The notes under the pieces: generated by a model | What the model was told of the DNA's origin: nothing | The model's input: only the letters and a program-made list of their open reading frames with translations | Database searches by the model: none | Program-made: the position numbers and the translations under genes | Shown: positions 32,291 through 35,909 of the stretch, in pieces | Numbering within the stretch: position 1 is the stretch's first letter | How the letters are laid out: every line of letters starts with the position of its first letter | NCBI RefSeq assembly: GCF_000434895.1 | Contig: NZ_FR892794.1 | Location: forward strand, 11,640 to 47,548 | Reading direction: 5' to 3' | DNA from: Phascolarctobacterium succinatutens CAG:287 | GTDB lineage: Bacteria > Bacillota > Negativicutes > Acidaminococcales > Acidaminococcaceae | Length of the DNA: 35,909 nucleotides

Positions 32291-33514
32291 TTACTTTTGA
32301 TAATAACCCTGGATTTGCTCCAGCAGGAAATCAGCACCCTTTTCGCCCATAAACGGCATGTGTGTCGCCACTACGCCATTCATAAACGGCGCGCTGATGA
32401 GCACCTTCGTGTTGCTTGCATCTGCCTGCGTAAGCGCCACGTCATCCGCAAAAAGCAGCGTGTCGCGCAGCTCACGGATTTCCTGCAGCCATTCGCCCTC
32501 CTCGGCGTAGGCTTCTACGTCTGCCACCGGTTCGGTTATAGCCTTCAAACTGTGCGCGCACATTTTGTGCGTCACGCTAATGCCTGCCTGCTCCAGGAAA
32601 GCGCCCACACCCTGCACCAGGTCATAATCGCCCTTAACAGCGGCCTGTCTTGGCTTACTGCCGCCCATCATAGCAAACATGCTGAGCATGGACATGCCCT
32701 TTTCCTTCATTTTGATGCGCATCAGCACCATGGGCTCAGGAGCTTTGCCAACCGCTGCGCCTACCTGCTCCAAAAAGCTTACGGTGCCGCTGTAGCCGTA
32801 GGGAACGGCATAAACATATGGCGTACCGAACTTTTCTTCAAGATATTTGGCAGCGGCAAGGCCTTCGTTGCCCAGCACAATATTTACCTGTGCCTTGCCC
32901 ATAGCCTGCAGCTCGTCTACGCTGGTGTCGCAGCAAAGGCAGGCATTACAGCGCAGGTCCAGTGCTTCACTCAGCAGGCTCTTTACCTCCCAGATGTCGC
33001 TTGCCATGCGGTAGCGCCACGCAGAGGCGCCGATGATGTTGTACACGCCCGCCTCCTGCACTGCATCCTTCTGTGGCAGGTTGCGCACCAGCAGCTTGTA
33101 GGTTTCGGCCAGGCCGACGCTGTAATCACCGCGGAAGCCGCCCTGCTCGAAGGCCACAAGCTTAGCCTTGACCTCGTTTTGCATATAACGGCACACGCCC
33201 TTGATGTCGGTGCCGATGACGGCAGTTACGGAGGAGGCTACGACGAAGATAACCTTCGGCGCATAACTTTTGTCCAGTTCGATAATTGCTTCCTCCAGAC
33301 GTGTTACGTCGCCCATGACAACATCGTCCTCGCTCATATGCGTGGTAAAGAGGCGGTTTTGAAAGCGCAGGCCCAAGCCTCCGTATAAGCCCATGCTGTA
33401 GTGCGTGGTGCCGGCGGGGCCGTATTCCAGTACGATGGCGCCCTGTACGGTCAAAAGGCTCCAGATAATTCCCATTCTGTCCGACGGTATCGGTAAAAAT
33501 CTTACTAAGCTCAC
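32291..33514 (-). CDS. Nitrogenase component 1-like protein, K-type subunit lacking P-cluster cysteines
   Basis: 407-residue protein of the nitrogenase component 1/oxidoreductase superfamily, read from a GTG at 33514 that overlaps the D-like stop (GTGA) and follows GGAGG by 7 bases. Landmarks are GAIVLEYGPAGTTHYSMG (25-42), VASSVTAVIGTDIKGV (92-107) and VNIVLGNEGLAAAKYLEEKFGTPYVY. At the positions where NifD/NifK carry cluster ligands it has Ser11-Asp12, Thr36 and Ser94 instead of cysteine. It has an unusual CNACLCC motif (Cys189, 192, 194, 195) and a Met-rich stretch at 262-283. Probably the partner of the D-like subunit; the substrate is unknown. Confidence 0.82.
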   Translation of the reverse strand: MSLVRFLPIPSDRMGIIWSLLTVQGAIVLEYGPAGTTHYSMGLYGGLGLRFQNRLFTTHMSEDDVVMGDVTRLEEAIIELDKSYAPKVIFVVASSVTAVIGTDIKGVCRYMQNEVKAKLVAFEQGGFRGDYSVGLAETYKLLVRNLPQKDAVQEAGVYNIIGASAWRYRMASDIWEVKSLLSEALDLRCNACLCCDTSVDELQAMGKAQVNIVLGNEGLAAAKYLEEKFGTPYVYAVPYGYSGTVSFLEQVGAAVGKAPEPMVLMRIKMKEKGMSMLSMFAMMGGSKPRQAAVKGDYDLVQGVGAFLEQAGISVTHKMCAHSLKAITEPVADVEAYAEEGEWLQEIRELRDTLLFADDVALTQADASNTKVLISAPFMNGVVATHMPFMGEKGADFLLEQIQGYYQK

Positions 33515-35022
33515 AGGCCGGCCTCCTCTCTGAATTTCTTTGCGTCGGCTACAGCCTTCGCCACTGCCTGCAACATGAAGCTGCTGCATTCAAAGCCCAG
33601 CATTTTGCCTGCCGGGTCGCTGTGCAGCAGGGCAATGCCCTTGCGGCGCAGGCGGTCACCGAACTCATGGCCCATATAGAACCACGGATGCAGTACGTCG
33701 TAAACATATTGCAGCGGTGCGATATTTGCCGCCTTGCAGATGTACGGGTCGGTTTGCGCCAGAATGCTTTCGATATCCGCAAAATTAGCCTCGCTCAGCT
33801 TATTGCTCTGAATCAGCTGCGGCACCAGGCCCAGGCTGCACAGATAGCTGTTGAGCTCGAAGCAGTCATACTGCGTATTGCCGTAGATATAGGGCACACC
33901 CTTGACGTCAGGCAGCACCTTCTGCTCCAATTCCTTGCATTCCTCAAACTTAGCGCCAATCTCCGCAGGCAGCGGCAGCTCCAGATAATTAAACAGATGC
34001 TGATAGGTCTGCAGGATTTTTTCCGGCGCTGCGAAGCGGTTGAAGTAAACGTAAGGAATGCCGTACTGCTCCTGCATAGCCTGCGCCAACGGCAGCGCAA
34101 TATCATGCACGACGATGTTTACTTTCGCTGCGGGAGCACGGCGGATTTCCTCGGCAGTGCAGCCGCTGGGCATCTGTACGCCCAGTTTGACGCCTGCTGC
34201 CGCTAAAAATGCGTGCAGCTCTGTATCGGCAAAGTTGCCCATGCGCTGTCCCAGAACATTGACACTGCCGTCGCAGTCCTGCTTTTGCATCATGGCGGCG
34301 CAGGCAGTAATGGCGCGCTCCAGACCGGGGAAGTGATCCTCGCACTTAAAGTGCTCGGTGTGCGCCGCCATTACCGGAATATTGTACTGCTTGGTCAGCT
34401 CTGCGGCAATGGCGTCGTAATCATCGCCGATTACCTCAATTACGCAGGTGGTGACGAGCATCACGCATTTCGGCTGATATTCCGCCACTATTTCTTTGAA
34501 GGCCTTGTGCATGCTTTCGGTGCTGCCGAAGGTTACATCATGGCTGTCGAGCACAACGGAAACGCAGCGTCCCGCAATACCGCCGTAGCGCTCGTTGATG
34601 GTGAGGCTTTTGGTGTAATAGCTGCATTCGTCCGTGCCTACGATTACCAGCAGGCAATCTTCGATACCGCCTGCCACCATCGCAGCACCCATCAACGGGC
34701 AGTGAGTGCCGGGGAACAGCGCTGTTGTGAGCTGGGGCACATCCTTGATTGTCTGCACCTTGCTCAAGCGGTTCAGGCGGCCTAAGATTTCGTTTCCGTC
34801 CATGCCTGCAGCCTGCGGCGGCATACCCATTTTCTCAGCCATTTTGCGCATTTCATCCTTTTTTTCGCCCTTCATTGCCTGCATCATGCTCTTCATCTTG
34901 CCCATGTCGGGCATAGCGCTTTTATCGCCGTTTTTCTGCTTAGCCTTGATGGCTTCGATGGCGCTTTTGGGCATGCCCATTTTTTCGGCCATCTTCCACA
35001 TTGCATCTTCCTTTAAGTCCAT
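33511..35022 (-). CDS. Nitrogenase component 1-like protein, D-type subunit
   Basis: 503-residue member of the nitrogenase component 1 superfamily. Cys108 (FPGTHCPLMGA), Cys133 (GTDECSYY) and Cys193 (VTTCVIEVIGDD) match the three cysteine positions that bind the bridging cluster in NifD and in protochlorophyllide/chlorophyllide reductase subunits. A Met/Lys-rich N-terminal extension (about 1-85) contains the repeat KMAEKMGMP twice (10-18 and 60-68). I chose the ATG at 35022 because GGAGG lies 6 bases upstream. It lies 10 bases after the NifH-like gene. The set lacks nifE/N/B here, so it is not expected to be a classical nitrogenase. Confidence 0.85.
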   Translation of the reverse strand: MDLKEDAMWKMAEKMGMPKSAIEAIKAKQKNGDKSAMPDMGKMKSMMQAMKGEKKDEMRKMAEKMGMPPQAAGMDGNEILGRLNRLSKVQTIKDVPQLTTALFPGTHCPLMGAAMVAGGIEDCLLVIVGTDECSYYTKSLTINERYGGIAGRCVSVVLDSHDVTFGSTESMHKAFKEIVAEYQPKCVMLVTTCVIEVIGDDYDAIAAELTKQYNIPVMAAHTEHFKCEDHFPGLERAITACAAMMQKQDCDGSVNVLGQRMGNFADTELHAFLAAAGVKLGVQMPSGCTAEEIRRAPAAKVNIVVHDIALPLAQAMQEQYGIPYVYFNRFAAPEKILQTYQHLFNYLELPLPAEIGAKFEECKELEQKVLPDVKGVPYIYGNTQYDCFELNSYLCSLGLVPQLIQSNKLSEANFADIESILAQTDPYICKAANIAPLQYVYDVLHPWFYMGHEFGDRLRRKGIALLHSDPAGKMLGFECSSFMLQAVAKAVADAKKFREEAGL

Positions 35023-35032
35023 GTACTGCCTC

Positions 35033-35797
35033 CTATTCTTCTTCGTCCTCACTCATAGCCAGCACACGCTCGGCTAATTCGTTGTATACCTGTACCATTG
35101 GGGAATCCTTGACAAATTCGCTGACGGTACCGCCCTGATTTTCGGCGATTTGGATATCGCCGCTGCGCGGTACGTACTGCACAACCTCGGTGCCGATTTC
35201 TGCAGCAGCTTTAGCTACCAGCTCCTGCTCATTCTCAATGTTTTTGGCGTTAAGAATGATGCCTTTCAAGCGTGCATAACCGCGACGGCCAAAGTTTTTG
35301 ATGGCCTGGGCGATGTTGCTTGCCGCGTAGAGGGCCATCATTTCGCCGGAGGATACGATGAATACCTCGCGTGCGTAGCCTCCGCGGATGGGCATGGCAA
35401 AGCCACCGCAGACTACGTCGCCTAATACGTCGTAGATGACGATGTCAGGCTTGTAGGTTTCAAAGGCTTCCAGCTCGGCCAGCTTTTCGAAGGCGGAGAT
35501 GATGCCGCGGCCTGCACAGCCGATGCCGGGGGTGGGGCCGCCGGCTTCTACGCACAGGACGCCGCCGAAGCCTTCAAAGACAATGTCCTCTAATTTCAAG
35601 GCTTCGCCTTTTGCTTTCAGTTGTTCTAATACTGTGGGGATGCGTTTGCCTTCCATGAGGTTTTTGGTGCTGTCGCTTTTGGGATCGCAGCCCACTTGCA
35701 TTACTTTGTAGCCTTTTAATGCGAGGGCTGCGGATAAATTTGAGGTGGTGGTGGATTTGCCGATGCCGCCTTTACCGTAGATTGCTATTTTTCTCAT
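35033..35797 (-). CDS. NifH-like nitrogenase iron protein homologue
   Basis: 254-residue ATP-dependent reductase of the NifH/BchL/ChlL/CfbC superfamily, homodimeric with a shared 4Fe-4S cluster. Walker A GKGGIGKST (8-16), the VGCDPKSDST segment (35-44), cluster ligands Cys94 (GIGCAGRG) and Cys130 (DVVCGGFAMP), and Arg97 at the nitrogenase ADP-ribosylation position are all present. AAGGAG lies 6 bases before the ATG. It is somewhat shorter than classical NifH and ends in an acidic tail. As the first gene of the operon it should feed electrons to the D/K-like pair that follows. Confidence 0.92.
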   Translation of the reverse strand: MRKIAIYGKGGIGKSTTTSNLSAALALKGYKVMQVGCDPKSDSTKNLMEGKRIPTVLEQLKAKGEALKLEDIVFEGFGGVLCVEAGGPTPGIGCAGRGIISAFEKLAELEAFETYKPDIVIYDVLGDVVCGGFAMPIRGGYAREVFIVSSGEMMALYAASNIAQAIKNFGRRGYARLKGIILNAKNIENEQELVAKAAAEIGTEVVQYVPRSGDIQIAENQGGTVSEFVKDSPMVQVYNELAERVLAMSEDEEE

Positions 35798-35861
35798 GTT
35801 TTTCTCCTTGTGGGTATTATTATTTATGAATTGGTGTGCTTCCCTTACGCTTGCGTGCTAT

Positions 35862-35893
35862 GATACTTTTTGCCAGGGGCGGCAAAAAGTATC
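35862..35893. repeat. Perfect 13-bp inverted repeat upstream of the nifH-like gene
   Basis: GATACTTTTTGCC and GGCAAAAAGTATC flank AGGGGC. It could be a terminator for a gene beyond the window, or a dispersed palindromic repeat; it ends 65 bases upstream of the operon start. No clear sigma-A promoter is visible in the remaining gap. Confidence 0.6.
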
Positions 35894-35909
35894 CAAAAAA
35901 CGCCCTTAA

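Noticed and set aside
31841..35797. Classical nitrogen-fixing nif operon
   Set aside because: The K-like subunit lacks all cluster cysteines, and no nifE, nifN or nifB is present in the window; only a nitrogenase-like system is supported.

Overview
The window looks like chromosome of a diderm Firmicute of the Negativicutes type. The translation block rimP-nusA-ylxR-ylxQ-infB and the short NusA without C-terminal repeats are Firmicutes-like. ExbB/ExbD/TonB and an RND efflux pump imply an outer membrane. A Phascolarctobacterium/Acidaminococcaceae-like gut anaerobe is my guess, from gene content only. No tRNA, rRNA or CRISPR array was seen.

Layout. 1-5000 (minus): rimP operon with an extended -10 promoter and a leader hairpin. 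5200-6400 (plus): a stand-alone PLP aminotransferase. 6737-8491 (minus): exbB-exbD-tonB, with a strong promoter and a terminator-like hairpin in the leader. 8725-17810 (minus): a molybdenum island made of a three-subunit xanthine-dehydrogenase-type hydroxylase (FAD, 2Fe-2S and Mo subunits), then moaA, moaC, a MOSC-MogA fusion, modB, modA, a MoeA-like protein with a cysteine tail, and a short ModE-like regulator. 18020-23010 (minus): ruvCAB with a truncated ruvB, yebC, a Nudix hydrolase, a small membrane protein and rmuC. 23208-28138 (plus): a TetR regulator and an RND adaptor/pump pair. 28164-29708: a 44-bp repeat and a patchwork of Rpn-family (PD-(D/E)XK) nuclease gene pieces. 29882-31588 (minus): an MsbA-like ABC exporter. 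31841-35797 (minus): a compact operon of a NifH-like reductase, two nitrogenase component-1-like subunits and a flavodoxin.

How the genes work together. The Mo island couples molybdate uptake (ModA, ModB; no ModC ATPase here), cofactor synthesis (MoaA, MoaC, MogA and MoeA-like steps) and a cofactor-using enzyme. The nitrogenase-like operon has the minimal layout of a two-component ATP-driven reductase: NifH-like donor, D/K-like catalytic pair and a flavodoxin as plausible electron carrier. It has no nifE, nifN or nifB in view. The D-like subunit keeps three cysteines at P-cluster-type positions. The K-like partner has lost them, but carries a CxxCxCC motif and a methionine-rich stretch. This is the best candidate here for an undescribed system; its substrate cannot be read from the sequence.

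Rearrangement signs: ruvB loses its C-terminal end exactly at a 44-bp sequence that recurs about 10 kb away downstream of the RND pump, and the Rpn locus is a mosaic of diverged partial copies. One of these is a free-standing C-terminal mini-gene with its own start and Shine-Dalgarno-like sequence.
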